From Noviherbaspirillum saxi (GTDB taxonomy: Bacteria; Pseudomonadota; Gammaproteobacteria; Burkholderiales; Burkholderiaceae_D), in contig NZ_QYUO01000001.1 of the NCBI RefSeq assembly GCF_003591035.1, positions 62,001 through 126,000 of the forward strand: a DNA stretch of 64,000 nucleotides, given 5' to 3'. The notes below the pieces were generated by a model, which saw only the letters and a list, made by a program, of their open reading frames with translations, searched no databases and was not told where the DNA came from. Below, in pieces: positions 34,497 to 43,969 of the stretch. Numbering within the stretch: the stretch's first letter is position 1; each line of letters opens with the position of its first letter. The position numbers were made by a program, and so were the translations under genes.

Positions 34497-34664
34497 TCCA
34501 CCACTCCCGGCTTGCCGCTGTGGCTGCCCATGGATTACCGCATGTCCTTGTTCGATGATCTTGCCGGAAGGCTGGGAAACGCCGGGCGTGACGGTGTCGT
34601 TGGCGCCGCCGCCAAAGGCAAATGCTGGCAGCAGCAGCAGCAAGACGCAAGGAATGATACGCAT
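34314..34664 (-). CDS. Possible small exported protein running into the remnant
   Basis: From ATG 34664 a signal peptide (MRIIPCVLLLLLPAFAFGG) and about 35 polar residues are encoded, and the frame then continues without a stop into the amidohydrolase remnant. The first ~55 residues may be a real small secreted protein whose end was lost in the same deletion. Low confidence. Confidence 0.3.
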   Translation of the reverse strand: MRIIPCVLLLLLPAFAFGGGANDTVTPGVSQPSGKIIEQGHAVIHGQPQRQAGSGGMKRRHWIAACCALLFGAAAQAEAPLPLFDAHMHYNVEARSVVSPHAVGLAARCGRADRLS

Positions 34665-34765
34665 AAGGCCCCCCTTCTCGGAAGGCCTATTGTGACCCAT
34701 GGGCGCCGGCCATGCAGCCCGTATTCAAAGCAAAGCGTTATTTAGAATTAGAAGTCCGCACCCGC

Positions 34766-35185
34766 TCAGCGCGCCACGGTTAATACCGACGGTGTGAATG
34801 TCGATGAGACGGTACTGTGCCGGTTCTGCGGAGCGGCGGCCGGCTCTGGCTCTTCCAGCAGCGGGATGCCGGGAGAACTGATGGCAATGATCGCCAGTCC
34901 GGCGACCAGCGACGTTACGGCAAGGATGGCGCCGCCGATATCGAACAGCCGGTTGCGCCGCTGTTTTTGATGGGCAAGTATCCGGTCATACGCCTGGCGG
35001 CGCGACGGCGAAGACAGCACGAGATACGCATTGCGCATCGCCTGCAGGCGCAACTGATCCTTTTTGCGCAGGGGGCGACCGGCATTGCCAAGCAGGTGGC
35101 GGCTGAGATGGCGGCGGTATCCATGCTCGATATCGAGATGCGTGGCTTGCGGCGCCACGCCAAGCAAATCGTAGAGTGTTTTCAT
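34766..35185 (-). CDS. J-domain-like membrane protein lacking HPD
   Basis: A 139-residue protein. Residues 1-70 follow the J-domain layout (LYDLLGVAP at the start, RNAYLVLSSPSRRQAYDRIL at the end), but the HPD tripeptide that activates DnaK is absent; RRHLSRHL stands at that place. A membrane helix follows (GGAILAVTSLVAGLAIIAI) and a Pro-rich tail. It is probably a structural J-like protein unable to stimulate DnaK. Confidence 0.7.
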   Translation of the reverse strand: MKTLYDLLGVAPQATHLDIEHGYRRHLSRHLLGNAGRPLRKKDQLRLQAMRNAYLVLSSPSRRQAYDRILAHQKQRRNRLFDIGGAILAVTSLVAGLAIIAISSPGIPLLEEPEPAAAPQNRHSTVSSTFTPSVLTVAR

Positions 35186-35411
35186 TTGAATGTGCAGTCG
35201 AGGGAAGCATTGTCTTTATATCGAAACCACCGCACTGCAACAATCCCGCGTTTATGGGAACGGTGTCATTGGCGGCGTTGACCGAGAAGCAGTCAATAGC
35301 GCCGTATATTGCCTTTTTTGCACTGCGCAAATATTGACCTTGCCGGGCAAAGCTGCGGCATAATTTCCCCAACGCAAATATTCCGCGCTACGGCGCGGCA
35401 GGATGGCCGCC

Positions 35412-36623
35412 ATGAACACTGACAATCCGCTATCGATTGCGAACCTGCGCTTCCTGATCGCGGAGGATGACGACTTCCAGCGTCACTGGCTATCGGTGAT
35501 GCTGACCAAGCTGGGCGCGCAACATATTATCGAAGCGCAAAACGGCCGCGTCGCGCTTGAGCTCCTGCGTTCGGAACAGCATATCGACATCAGCTTCATC
35601 GATCTCAACATGCCGGACATGGATGGCATAGAGCTGGTACGGCATCTTGCCAACGGCAACATCAAGACTGCGATCGTGCTGACCAGCGCGCTCGGTTCGG
35701 CGCTGCTGTTCTCGGTCGAAACCATGTCCAAGGCCTATGGCGTCACCGTGCTGGGCAGCTTTGAAAAGCCGGCGACGCCGGAAGGATTGCAACGGCTGAT
35801 CGAGCAATACCAGCCGCCTGCGCAGCATGCCGATGCAAAGCCGGCGATACCCGCCTTCGCCCTTGACGAAATACAGCAAGGGATACAGGCCGGACAGTTC
35901 GAACCGTATTTTCAGCCCAAGGTCGAGCTTGCCACTGGCAAGGTCACGGCGGTGGAGGTGTTTGTGCGCTGGCATCATCCGCACTACGGCCTGGTCACGC
36001 CGTCGGCATTCATTCCGGTGCTGGAAGCCGGCGGCCATATGGAAGCATTGACCTGGACCGTGATCGAGCGCTCGGTTGCTGCCTGCCGGACCTGGCATGA
36101 CCGCGGACTGATGCTGTCGATATCGATCAATCTTTCGGTGACTTCGCTGGCCGAACCGGGGTTGGCCGAAAAGATCCTGCAGCACATCGGGCACCACCGT
36201 ATCGAGCCGCGATACATCACCTTTGAAATCACCGAGTTGATGGCGATGACCGATATTCCAATTTGTCTGGAAAATCTTGCGCGCTTGCGGATGAAGGGAT
36301 TTGGTTTATCAATCGACGATTACGGCACCGCCCATTCCAATTTGCAGCAATTGCTGCGCATTCCATTTCTCGACCTGAAAATCGACCGCTCTTTCGTGGT
36401 TGGCGCGTCGCAAAACGGCCAAATGCACATCGCCTTGAGTTCTTGCCTCGATCTGGCTCGCAAACTTCGCCGCAACTCGGTCGCGGTCGGCGTGGAAACG
36501 CGCGAGGACTGGGATTTGCTGCGCGACCTGGGCTGCACCTATGCGCAGGGTTACTATATCGCCAAGCCGATGGAACGCGATGCAGTGCCGGGCTGGATCG
36601 AGGAATGGTCGCAGTTTTTCTAG
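35412..36623 (+). CDS. Response regulator with EAL domain
   Basis: A 403-residue signalling protein. The receiver domain (10-130) has the acidic pocket EDDD (18-21), phospho-acceptor Asp64 in FIDLNMPDMDG and Lys119. The EAL domain (about 150-395) keeps ITE, KIDRSF and a QGY end, but the signature EAL is EVF (182-184) and the loop DFGTGYSS reads DYGTAHSN. The c-di-GMP phosphodiesterase activity is therefore uncertain. No sensor kinase lies beside it. The start at 35412 has agga at good spacing; ATG 35403 is the alternative. Confidence 0.9.
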   Translation: MNTDNPLSIANLRFLIAEDDDFQRHWLSVMLTKLGAQHIIEAQNGRVALELLRSEQHIDISFIDLNMPDMDGIELVRHLANGNIKTAIVLTSALGSALLFSVETMSKAYGVTVLGSFEKPATPEGLQRLIEQYQPPAQHADAKPAIPAFALDEIQQGIQAGQFEPYFQPKVELATGKVTAVEVFVRWHHPHYGLVTPSAFIPVLEAGGHMEALTWTVIERSVAACRTWHDRGLMLSISINLSVTSLAEPGLAEKILQHIGHHRIEPRYITFEITELMAMTDIPICLENLARLRMKGFGLSIDDYGTAHSNLQQLLRIPFLDLKIDRSFVVGASQNGQMHIALSSCLDLARKLRRNSVAVGVETREDWDLLRDLGCTYAQGYYIAKPMERDAVPGWIEEWSQFF

Positions 36624-36719
36624 AGCCGTTTTGGTCTGACGGTATCGTCAGACCGACATTGAGCGCAGCGACATGCGGTAAGAGGTACACTGGGCGATTG
36701 TCTTACCGTCTCCGGCATC

Positions 36720-37190
36720 ATGAAATTTTCCCATCTGGTCGAGATCAACGACCCGCTCAATCCCTTGATCGACAAGCTGTCACGCGAGCAACTCTGGCGC
36801 GGACTGGTGTTGCGTGCAGAAATGCCGAAAACCTTCGTGCCGTATCTGGATGCTTGCGACATCCTTGAAAAATCAACGCTGTCGATGTCGCGCCTGTTGC
36901 GCTACGGTGAGCTTGTCGTGCGCGACCGCGTGACTTTCCTTCCGCAGGAACAAGTCGTCTATCACGTACCGCAGCAGGAAGGCATCCCCGAATCGACATT
37001 GACGATGACGATAGAGGAACCGGAACCGGAGATTTTCTTTGTCCGCTTCGAATATGACGACGGCGCGAGCGAAAGTCAGGATACGGCCGACGCCTTCTAC
37101 AACGATTTCCGCAAATCCGCTTATACGGAATCGGATATCGATACGATCCGCACCATTCGGCAACTGGCCGAAGGCGGCCAGCTCGACTGA
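36720..37190 (+). CDS. AtaL-like SRPBCC family protein
   Basis: A 156-residue START/SRPBCC-fold protein; MKFSHLVEINDP and REQLWRGLVLRAEMPKTFVP resemble the AtaL-like (DUF1857) branch. Such proteins form a hydrophobic pocket but the ligand in bacteria is unknown. Single gene with ATG 36720 at the natural start of the fold. Confidence 0.8.
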   Translation: MKFSHLVEINDPLNPLIDKLSREQLWRGLVLRAEMPKTFVPYLDACDILEKSTLSMSRLLRYGELVVRDRVTFLPQEQVVYHVPQQEGIPESTLTMTIEEPEPEIFFVRFEYDDGASESQDTADAFYNDFRKSAYTESDIDTIRTIRQLAEGGQLD

Positions 37191-37208
37191 GGCATCTTCT
37201 ACCCCTGT

Positions 37209-37241
37209 AAAAAGCGCTCCCCTTCGCAAAAAGAGGAGCGC
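37209..37241 (-). terminator. Terminator of the DUF2382 gene
   Basis: Stem gcgctcc/ggagcgc with a T run on the minus strand, placed downstream of the gene ending at 37302. Confidence 0.65.
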
Positions 37242-37301
37242 CTTGCTGCCGCGTGATAGCGGCGTCACGTCGCAGCTACCAACGATGAATGATCAATGCC
37301 G

Positions 37302-38504
37302 CTACCGTCTGCCGGTCACGCGCTCGGCGCCGTAGCGGACGGCATCCTTCACCTTTTCCCATGTGCTTTCCGGATGGTTCGATTCCCAGTCGCTGCGCAT
37401 CGACGGTTCGGCATCTTCCCAGCGATAGTTCTTGTAGCGTTCGGTGCCGGCCATCGTTGAGCCATACCGGTAAGCGGCATCATAGTCTTCATAACGTTCG
37501 CCCGACTGGCCGTAGGCATTTTGCCAGTGAGTCCGATAATCGGAATCGTCGGCCGTCATTGCGCTGTCGCGATAATCGTCGCGACCAGTCATGCCTCGGG
37601 TGCTGGCGGCGGCCAGTTGCTCGACTTCGACATCGGTACGGCGCACGGTTTCGTTGATGTCGACGGTGCGCTGGGTCACGTCCTTGCCTATCTCGACTTC
37701 CTCGACCACGCGTGCAGTCTTCGATATCACGGGTTCTTCAGCCATCTCGCGCATTTCGACCGCACCTTCCTTGATCGCATCCAGATCAGCGGCAGTGGCC
37801 GGCTGATCTACCGGATGACGCTCGACATGCACATGCTCTTCACGCAGTTGAACCGATTCGTTGACCGGGGTTTCGCTCACACGCTGATAAAGGCGCACAC
37901 CGCCGCGCTGCACTTCGCGCTTGCCGACCTGCAGCGCTTCCTCAACCACCGGAATGCGGGTGGTGCCGGTTTCAGCGTTACGCAGGTCTTGCGTATCGGT
38001 GCTGCCCATGGCACTGGTGGTTGGGGTCGTGGCCGAACCGGTGGCTGCGGTACGGGACTGGCCATATAGTGCACGGTCTTTCTCGATTTCGCTGTCGGTA
38101 TACATCGGCGCGCTTTCATCGTAGCCGCTCCATCCCTGCGAACGCCAATGCGAGCTGCGCTCGTCGATGTCGACCGGATCGAAACGGTTCATGATTTCCA
38201 TTGCACGATCACGCTGTTCATCGCTGGCTGCATTCACAGTCAGCACGCAGCTGCCGCGGCGCACCGCTTCCGAATAAATATCGCCATGCTCACGATGCTC
38301 ATCCATTCCAAAAAGCGAACGGAAGAAATTACCGATACCGGAACCACCCGAACCAGCGGTCGATACATCGCTGATACCTGCCGAACTTTCTGCATCGGGG
38401 CTCAATTGCACATCGGAACGAGAAAAGCCTGAGCCGAGCAATTCATTGAGCGCATTCTGCGCCTGGGCATAGCTGTCGTATACGCCTACTATAGTATTTT
38501 CCAT
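37302..38504 (-). CDS. General-stress protein with DUF2382 (YsnF/AvaK) domain
   Basis: A 400-residue hydrophilic protein. The N-terminus (ENTIVGVYDSYAQAQNALNE) is a general stress protein 17M-like flap domain. The middle has the DUF2382 pattern (RIPVVEEALQVGKREVQRGG, RLYQRVSETPVNESVQLREE and ERHPVD), as in YsnF of Bacillus. The tail is rich in Arg, Tyr and Asp with WEKVKDAVRYGAERVTG. An ggagaga ribosome site supports ATG 38504. Proteins of this type increase under osmotic or desiccation stress; the molecular role is unknown. Confidence 0.85.
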   Translation of the reverse strand: MENTIVGVYDSYAQAQNALNELLGSGFSRSDVQLSPDAESSAGISDVSTAGSGGSGIGNFFRSLFGMDEHREHGDIYSEAVRRGSCVLTVNAASDEQRDRAMEIMNRFDPVDIDERSSHWRSQGWSGYDESAPMYTDSEIEKDRALYGQSRTAATGSATTPTTSAMGSTDTQDLRNAETGTTRIPVVEEALQVGKREVQRGGVRLYQRVSETPVNESVQLREEHVHVERHPVDQPATAADLDAIKEGAVEMREMAEEPVISKTARVVEEVEIGKDVTQRTVDINETVRRTDVEVEQLAAASTRGMTGRDDYRDSAMTADDSDYRTHWQNAYGQSGERYEDYDAAYRYGSTMAGTERYKNYRWEDAEPSMRSDWESNHPESTWEKVKDAVRYGAERVTGRR

Positions 38505-38628
38505 GATCAGTCTCTCCAAAAAACATGGTTGCCCGGGACCTCGTCCGGGGTGATGCCAAACCAGAGTTTTATTGACAGGCATAAGTCATGCCTGCGGCGT
38601 TTATCCGTTACGCCTTTTGTTATGCCTG

Positions 38629-39294
38629 CTATTGCTTGGGTGTGCCGTCATTGCCAGTGACGATGCCGCGATCGAAACGCTCCACTGATACCTGCTCCGA
38701 ACGCAGGGTCACGCTTTGGGGCTGGGTGACGCTGCGTTGTTGTCGCCGGATATGCACTTCTTCCTTGAGCATCAACTGCTTCTGTACGACCAATACTTCT
38801 TCCAGCACGGGTACGACCAGCGTGTCGCCTTCATAGCGCATCTGTGGCGGCGTTTCATCGGCTACCACGCGTCCTATCGCCACATGTTCAATCACCAACT
38901 CATCCTGTCGCAGCGGCTGGTCGATGATTTGCTCGCGTTGAGAGACGCTCTTGTGGATACGCACGCCACGCCCCGTATCGACGGTACGCTTTTCCACATG
39001 GAGTTCTTCTTCCATGACAGGAAAAGTCATTGGCGTCTCGTGCTCGTCGTTTTCCGAAGTATTGAAAGTAAATGGAAGACAGTAGACGCCGTCTTCACGC
39101 AATGCGAGCAGGCTAGACGGCACCAGAACCAGGGTGCCATCGGCAAGCCGTATCCATACCTGCGCTTCATCTGCGGAATCGCCCTGCTCCAGTGAAGCAA
39201 TGGTGGCATGGTGTCCCACTGCATCAACAACGCGGGCATTCAGGAGTTGCCCGGCTGAAGCAAAGGTATTCCCATTTTGATTGAGTTGCGTCAT
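38629..39294 (-). CDS. DUF2382 (YsnF/AvaK) family protein
   Basis: A 221-residue protein with an N-terminal PRC-barrel-like part (GQLLNARVVDAVGHHATIA) and two DUF2382-like repeats (FPVMEEELHVEKRTVDTGRG with RIHKSVSQREQ, then VPVLEEVLVVQKQLML with EVHIRRQQRSV). It is paralogous to the gene at 37302 and shares its orientation and probable stress response. ATG 39294 is followed by the natural domain start. Confidence 0.82.
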   Translation of the reverse strand: MTQLNQNGNTFASAGQLLNARVVDAVGHHATIASLEQGDSADEAQVWIRLADGTLVLVPSSLLALREDGVYCLPFTFNTSENDEHETPMTFPVMEEELHVEKRTVDTGRGVRIHKSVSQREQIIDQPLRQDELVIEHVAIGRVVADETPPQMRYEGDTLVVPVLEEVLVVQKQLMLKEEVHIRRQQRSVTQPQSVTLRSEQVSVERFDRGIVTGNDGTPKQ

Positions 39295-39520
39295 GGTCGG
39301 CTGTCCTAAGGATCTAAGATGGAATAAAGCATGCAAGGAGCGGGCCGGATAATGCAGGCAAAACGCTATGTGCGCATCGCTGTACTGGTGCAATGCTTTC
39401 ACGCGTTTTTTACCTCTGCAGGGGAAAAATTTACATGCGTTGTCGGCAACCCTTGCCCGACGAACTATTGGGCCGCACTCGCCTCTTACTCATATTCACT
39501 TTTTAACCAAGGAGCCAGCC

Positions 39521-40123
39521 ATGACAACGATTATTGCAGGCCGATTTCAAGAGCAGACGGAAGTCGACGATACGCTTGCCGAGTTGCTGCATGCAGGATT
39601 TTCGCGTGACCGGGTGTCAACGTTCTATTGCAATCCATCCGGTCAGCACGCCCTTTTTCCGATTGGCGGCGATCATAATTTGTCGCCGGGCGCGAAAGAG
39701 TCGGGCAAGAGCGTCGCTGCCGGCGCAGTGGCCGGTGCGGCGGTAGGCGTGGCAGCCACGCCTATCCTCGGACCGGTGGGTACGGTTACCGGCGGACTGG
39801 TTGGCGCGCATCTGGGCGGCCTGGTGGGCGGTCTGTCGGGAATGAAAGAAAAAGGCGATCCGGGCGATCATGCGGAAGACATGGAAAATGCGGTACCGAT
39901 GCGGCATTCGGGCATGATGGTGGCGGTCGCGGTACCCGACGACGGTGAATATGAAGATCGTGCGATTGATGTGCTGCGTTCGGCCGGTGCGATGGATATC
40001 GAACGTGCGGAAGGCACGATCGAAAATGGCGACTGGGTAAATTTCGATCCGGTGACGCCAATGAATCTGGTCGAATACGCGCGCGACCAATCTATGCCCA
40101 GCGGACCGAACCAGCGAGCTTGA
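39521..40123 (+). CDS. Glycine-zipper stress protein with 17M-like domain
   Basis: A 200-residue protein. TTIIAGRFQEQTEVDDTLAE matches the flap domain of the 37302 product; a glycine-zipper/membrane-inserting segment follows (AVAGAAVGVAATPILGPVG and onward to GLSG), then a repeat of the flap fold near 130-165. aaggagcc precedes ATG 39521. Divergent from the two DUF2382 genes, it may share their promoter region. Confidence 0.8.
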   Translation: MTTIIAGRFQEQTEVDDTLAELLHAGFSRDRVSTFYCNPSGQHALFPIGGDHNLSPGAKESGKSVAAGAVAGAAVGVAATPILGPVGTVTGGLVGAHLGGLVGGLSGMKEKGDPGDHAEDMENAVPMRHSGMMVAVAVPDDGEYEDRAIDVLRSAGAMDIERAEGTIENGDWVNFDPVTPMNLVEYARDQSMPSGPNQRA

Positions 40124-40171
40124 GTGCAAGGCAGTGATACTCGCGCAGCGGCGCTGCCGGTGCGTGAGCGT

Positions 40172-40918
40172 CTAACCGACGATATGCGCAATCAACGGTA
40201 AATGGTCGGATGCAATCCTTGCAAGCGGTGACGCGTGCACTTCAACGTGTACCAACCGATGGCGCGGCCGGATCCAGATCCGATCCAGCGGAAACAGCGG
40301 ATAACGCGAAGGGAAAGTCTTTGGCGCCGGCGCCGCCTGGAAATGCGATACCAGCCAGCGCAGCGATTGTCCCCAGACGAACCATTCATTCAAATCGCCG
40401 AGCAGGATTACCGGCATTTCTTCGGTATCGAACACCTGCAACAGTTTGCGTACCTGCTCGCGCCGTTCCGAAATGCGAAGACCGAGATGGGTGGCAACCA
40501 CACGCAATAAGTGCCCATGGCAGTTGACGTCGGCATCGACCGCCGCACGCGGTTCATGGCTGCCGAACGATAAATCGATGTTGCGCACTGAAAGAATCGG
40601 ATAGCGGCTGAGCACTGCGTTGCCATAGCGCCGCTCCGGCCGGTCGCAGGCGGCGCCTTCCGCAGCTACATAGCCAGTCGCTTGCTGCAGCACTGCCAAT
40701 ACATTCGGCGTCCGGCTGCCACCTAGCGGTACCTCTTGCAGGGCGATGATGTCCGCATTCAATTCCTGCAAGACCTGCGCTACGCGTTCAGGCGCAAACT
40801 TGCGGTCGCAACCCACTGCACCATGGATGTTGTAAGTGGCAATCGTCAATGGCCATGGATCAAGATCGGGCTCGGTTACAGGCAACAGCTCTTGGTTGGC
40901 GGTCAGCAGGTCATTCAC
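40172..40918 (-). CDS. Endonuclease/exonuclease/phosphatase family protein
   Basis: A 248-residue Mg-dependent phosphoesterase of the EEP superfamily, without signal peptide. Motifs: IATYNIHG, ALQEVP (metal-binding Glu), VVATHLG, LLGDLNEW (catalytic Asp/Asn) and SDHLPLI (general-base His). It could cut DNA or hydrolyse phospholipid head groups. It starts at GTG 40918, overlapping the stop of the phospholipase D gene by 4 bases, which points to a joint role at the membrane. Confidence 0.87.
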   Translation of the reverse strand: MNDLLTANQELLPVTEPDLDPWPLTIATYNIHGAVGCDRKFAPERVAQVLQELNADIIALQEVPLGGSRTPNVLAVLQQATGYVAAEGAACDRPERRYGNAVLSRYPILSVRNIDLSFGSHEPRAAVDADVNCHGHLLRVVATHLGLRISERREQVRKLLQVFDTEEMPVILLGDLNEWFVWGQSLRWLVSHFQAAPAPKTFPSRYPLFPLDRIWIRPRHRLVHVEVHASPLARIASDHLPLIAHIVG

Positions 40919-43068
40919 GCAGCGGTATCCTCTCTACGAGTCAGCAGTTTTTGAAGCCCGAGGGCGACGGCAATAATCAATAGCGCAACACCGGCCAAAA
41001 CGGCAATCGTGCCGGGTGTCGGGTTACGTACTGCTTCAGCCAGATGGTGCACGAAGGTGACCGTTACCGTAATGCCGGGCAGCATCCCTAGCAAGGTACC
41101 GATCAGGTAGTCGCGAAAGCGGATATGCGACGCACCTGCAACCAGATTGACCACGGTAAACGGTGCTATCGGCAGCATGCGGACCACTACCATTGCGACA
41201 ATGCCGCGTCGCGCGAAACGCTTGCTAAGACGATTGATACGTGTGCCGAGAAAGCGCTGCACCGTGTCGCGTCCGAGCCAGTGGCCGAGCCCATAGGTAA
41301 CTGTCGCGCTCAGCAACGCACCTGCGATCGCATACAGCGATCCAAGCAAAGGGCCGAACACAATACCGGTGACGGCAATCAGCAACATGACCGGCACCAT
41401 GACCAATCCTGCGATCACGTAGCTGGCGATCACCGCCAACGGCGTGAACGGCAATTCATCAAGATTGCGCGCGAATGACACCAGTGCGTCCAGATTGATC
41501 CATTCGCGCAGCGGCGTCCAACGCCATGCGACGGCCAGCAGCGCCAGCGCAATCGCAAGAATGCCGACACGAACCAGCCGCCGCGGCACCGGCTTGCGCG
41601 CTTCGTTGGGCAGGAATTGGCTGACCAGCTCATCCGGATCGATCGGCTTTTCCGGATCGAACAATGCCTGCTCAGGAATCAGCGCATCGAGTTCCGGGGT
41701 AGTGACGGCTTCCATTACCCGGAGCGTGCGGTCCGACAGCTGCAGCGTCGCCACTGCCTGATGCAGGCTCCCCAGCCGCTGATATTCTGCGTCAACCTGT
41801 TCCGGCACGGTATCGAGATGCTCGGCCAGCAAGCGGTTGCGCAAGCGCGAGATTGCCGCGCGAATGCGCGGGTCATGTCGGGCTTCGAGCGTGACGTTGC
41901 ATTCGGTATCGAGCGCCATAGAACGGCTGCTCAGGTTGGCCGATCCTATTGAAAACAATTCATCATCGACAGCAAAGACCTTGCTGTGCACATTCAGGCA
42001 TTGATCATTGAGGCCGGGGATATGCGGGCAATACATGCGATACCGGTCGTGCCGATCCGCAGCCTTGAGCCGCCGATGCACGCGTGCACGCAACACGCCC
42101 ATGGTGGCCCGTTCCAACCATCCGCTTTGCGTCTGCGGCGAAATGATTGCCACTTCGGGGCCGTGCGCTTCGTCGAGCCGTTGCGCAAGTGCGTTGGCGA
42201 TCGTGCCCGAAGTGAAATACTGGTTTTCGAAAAACAAACTGCGGCGCGCTGCAGCGATCGCGTCCAGATGCAATTGCCGGATTTCGTGAACCCCGGAACG
42301 CCCTTCGTAATCCGGCTCGGTACGGGAAATGGCGAGGTCGATATCGGCTAGGTCGGGGACGACATGTTGCGGCCAGGGATCATGCTCGGTGTCGCAGACG
42401 ACCACCGGCGTTTCGCCGCAGGCACGTTGCCAGCGGATGCGGGCAAGCTCGCCAAGCGCGCGTGCGGCGTCGCCATCGACCATCGCTTGTACATCATGAA
42501 ACGGCGCATGCAGCTTGCCATCACTGTCGCAACGCAAGGGAGCATGGCAGGCATGTTCCGACGTATCCCAGCGGGAACGGGTCAAGTCGAGTCCGCCGAC
42601 AAAGGCGAGTTCGTCGTCGACCACCACGATCTTTTGATGGTGCGAGCCGCCGATCGGATGCCTGGCATCCATACGAAAGGCGAGCCGGCGATGCGTCCGC
42701 CAATCCAGCTTGTATACCGGCAGCCATTCTCGCTCCAGCGCATACAGCATCGCGAAATCCCAGTTCAATACATAGGCACGCAGGCTGGGGCGAGTGGCGA
42801 CGACCTGATGCAGGAAATCTCCCAGCGGTTCCGGATAACCATCATTTGCGCCGCCGGGCACCAGTCGAGTGCGGCTATCGATATCCCAGCTCAGAATGAA
42901 TACGCTATGACGGGCGCTGAGTATGGCGGCGCGCACCGCACGAAAATAGGCGTCGGCATCGACCAGCATGGCAAAACGATGCGCATGCTCGATGCGCCAA
43001 CAGTTGCGCCCGGGCTGCAGAATGCCGGGCGATGAAACAATGTGTGCGGTCGGCTGAGGTAAAGCCAT
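40915..43068 (-). CDS. Phospholipase D/transphosphatidylase fused to VTT membrane domain
   Basis: A 717-residue fusion. The N-terminal ~470 residues form a PLD unit with two HKD motifs, GSHHQKIVVVDD (His144, Lys146) and NVHSKVFAVDDE, placing it with phosphatidyltransferases and phospholipases. From about residue 500 a basic stretch leads into a multi-helix VTT/DedA (SNARE-associated) domain (VMVPVMLLIAVTGIVFGPLLG). It probably handles phospholipids at the inner membrane. Co-transcribed with the EEP gene. Confidence 0.9.
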   Translation of the reverse strand: MALPQPTAHIVSSPGILQPGRNCWRIEHAHRFAMLVDADAYFRAVRAAILSARHSVFILSWDIDSRTRLVPGGANDGYPEPLGDFLHQVVATRPSLRAYVLNWDFAMLYALEREWLPVYKLDWRTHRRLAFRMDARHPIGGSHHQKIVVVDDELAFVGGLDLTRSRWDTSEHACHAPLRCDSDGKLHAPFHDVQAMVDGDAARALGELARIRWQRACGETPVVVCDTEHDPWPQHVVPDLADIDLAISRTEPDYEGRSGVHEIRQLHLDAIAAARRSLFFENQYFTSGTIANALAQRLDEAHGPEVAIISPQTQSGWLERATMGVLRARVHRRLKAADRHDRYRMYCPHIPGLNDQCLNVHSKVFAVDDELFSIGSANLSSRSMALDTECNVTLEARHDPRIRAAISRLRNRLLAEHLDTVPEQVDAEYQRLGSLHQAVATLQLSDRTLRVMEAVTTPELDALIPEQALFDPEKPIDPDELVSQFLPNEARKPVPRRLVRVGILAIALALLAVAWRWTPLREWINLDALVSFARNLDELPFTPLAVIASYVIAGLVMVPVMLLIAVTGIVFGPLLGSLYAIAGALLSATVTYGLGHWLGRDTVQRFLGTRINRLSKRFARRGIVAMVVVRMLPIAPFTVVNLVAGASHIRFRDYLIGTLLGMLPGITVTVTFVHHLAEAVRNPTPGTIAVLAGVALLIIAVALGLQKLLTRREDTAA

Positions 43069-43167
43069 GCGCTCGCTGTCGAGAGGAAAGGATTTGCTCT
43101 TTCGACGCGCCGCTTGGAGTGAAGTTTCTAGGCTTGATCTGCGTGCTTGGCAAACGTTTCCTGAGCG

Positions 43168-43839
43168 CTAACTCAGCAATGCATATTCGCCACCGCGCTC
43201 CAATGCCCTGCGGTAAGCCGGTCGTTGATGAATGCGATCGAGGTACGCAGACAGCTTGGGATAGCGGGCATCGAGCCCTCCGCGTGCTGCCGCTGCTTCG
43301 AGCGGGAAACTCATCTGGATATCGGCGGCGCTGAAATCTTCGCCACTGAACCAGGGACGCTGCACGAGCTCGCTTTCCAGGTAGTCGAGATGCCGCATGA
43401 TCTGCGGCTCGATAAAGGTAGTTTTTGCGCGTCGCGCAATCGCCTTGGCGATCGGCTTGACGAAAAACGGCATCGGGGCTTTTTCGATCCGGTCGAATAC
43501 CAGCTTGAGCAAGAGCGGCGGCATGGCGGAGCCTTCCGCATAGTGCAGGAAATAACTGTATTTCAGTCGTGCCTCGCTGCCGCGTCCCGGCGCAAGGCGG
43601 CCGGCGCCGTAGCGATCGACCAGATATTCGACGATCGCGCCGGATTCCGCCACAGTCAGGTCGCCATCCGAAATCACCGGCGACTTGCCAAGCGGATGCA
43701 CTTGGCGCAATGCATCCGGCGCCAGCATGGTTTTCGGATCGCGTTCGTAACGCTTTACTTCATATTCGAGGCCGAGTTCTTCCAATAGCCACAGGATACG
43801 TTGGGAGCGCGAGTTGTTCAGGTGATGGACGATGATCAT
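43168..43839 (-). CDS. Glutathione S-transferase
   Basis: A 223-residue cytosolic GST. The thioredoxin-like half reads VHHLNNSRSQRILWLLEELG, with Ser in the catalytic region, and GKSPVISDGDLTVAESGAI, the cis-Pro and glutathione-binding Glu-Ser. The helical C-terminal half is complete. It is similar to the GST3-like branch found in proteobacteria and fungi. Single gene; natural substrate unknown. Confidence 0.92.
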   Translation of the reverse strand: MIIVHHLNNSRSQRILWLLEELGLEYEVKRYERDPKTMLAPDALRQVHPLGKSPVISDGDLTVAESGAIVEYLVDRYGAGRLAPGRGSEARLKYSYFLHYAEGSAMPPLLLKLVFDRIEKAPMPFFVKPIAKAIARRAKTTFIEPQIMRHLDYLESELVQRPWFSGEDFSAADIQMSFPLEAAAARGGLDARYPKLSAYLDRIHQRPAYRRALERGGEYALLS

Positions 43840-43969
43840 GGCGAGTGTTCGGTTCCGTTAATTCGTTGAAGAAAAATGATGAAATCCGCGCCACGCAATT
43901 GTCCCATGAACCTCCTCCGGTTTCCGAGGCGGGCGTCGAGCAGCTGCTCGGGCTGGATGCCAAGTCAAA

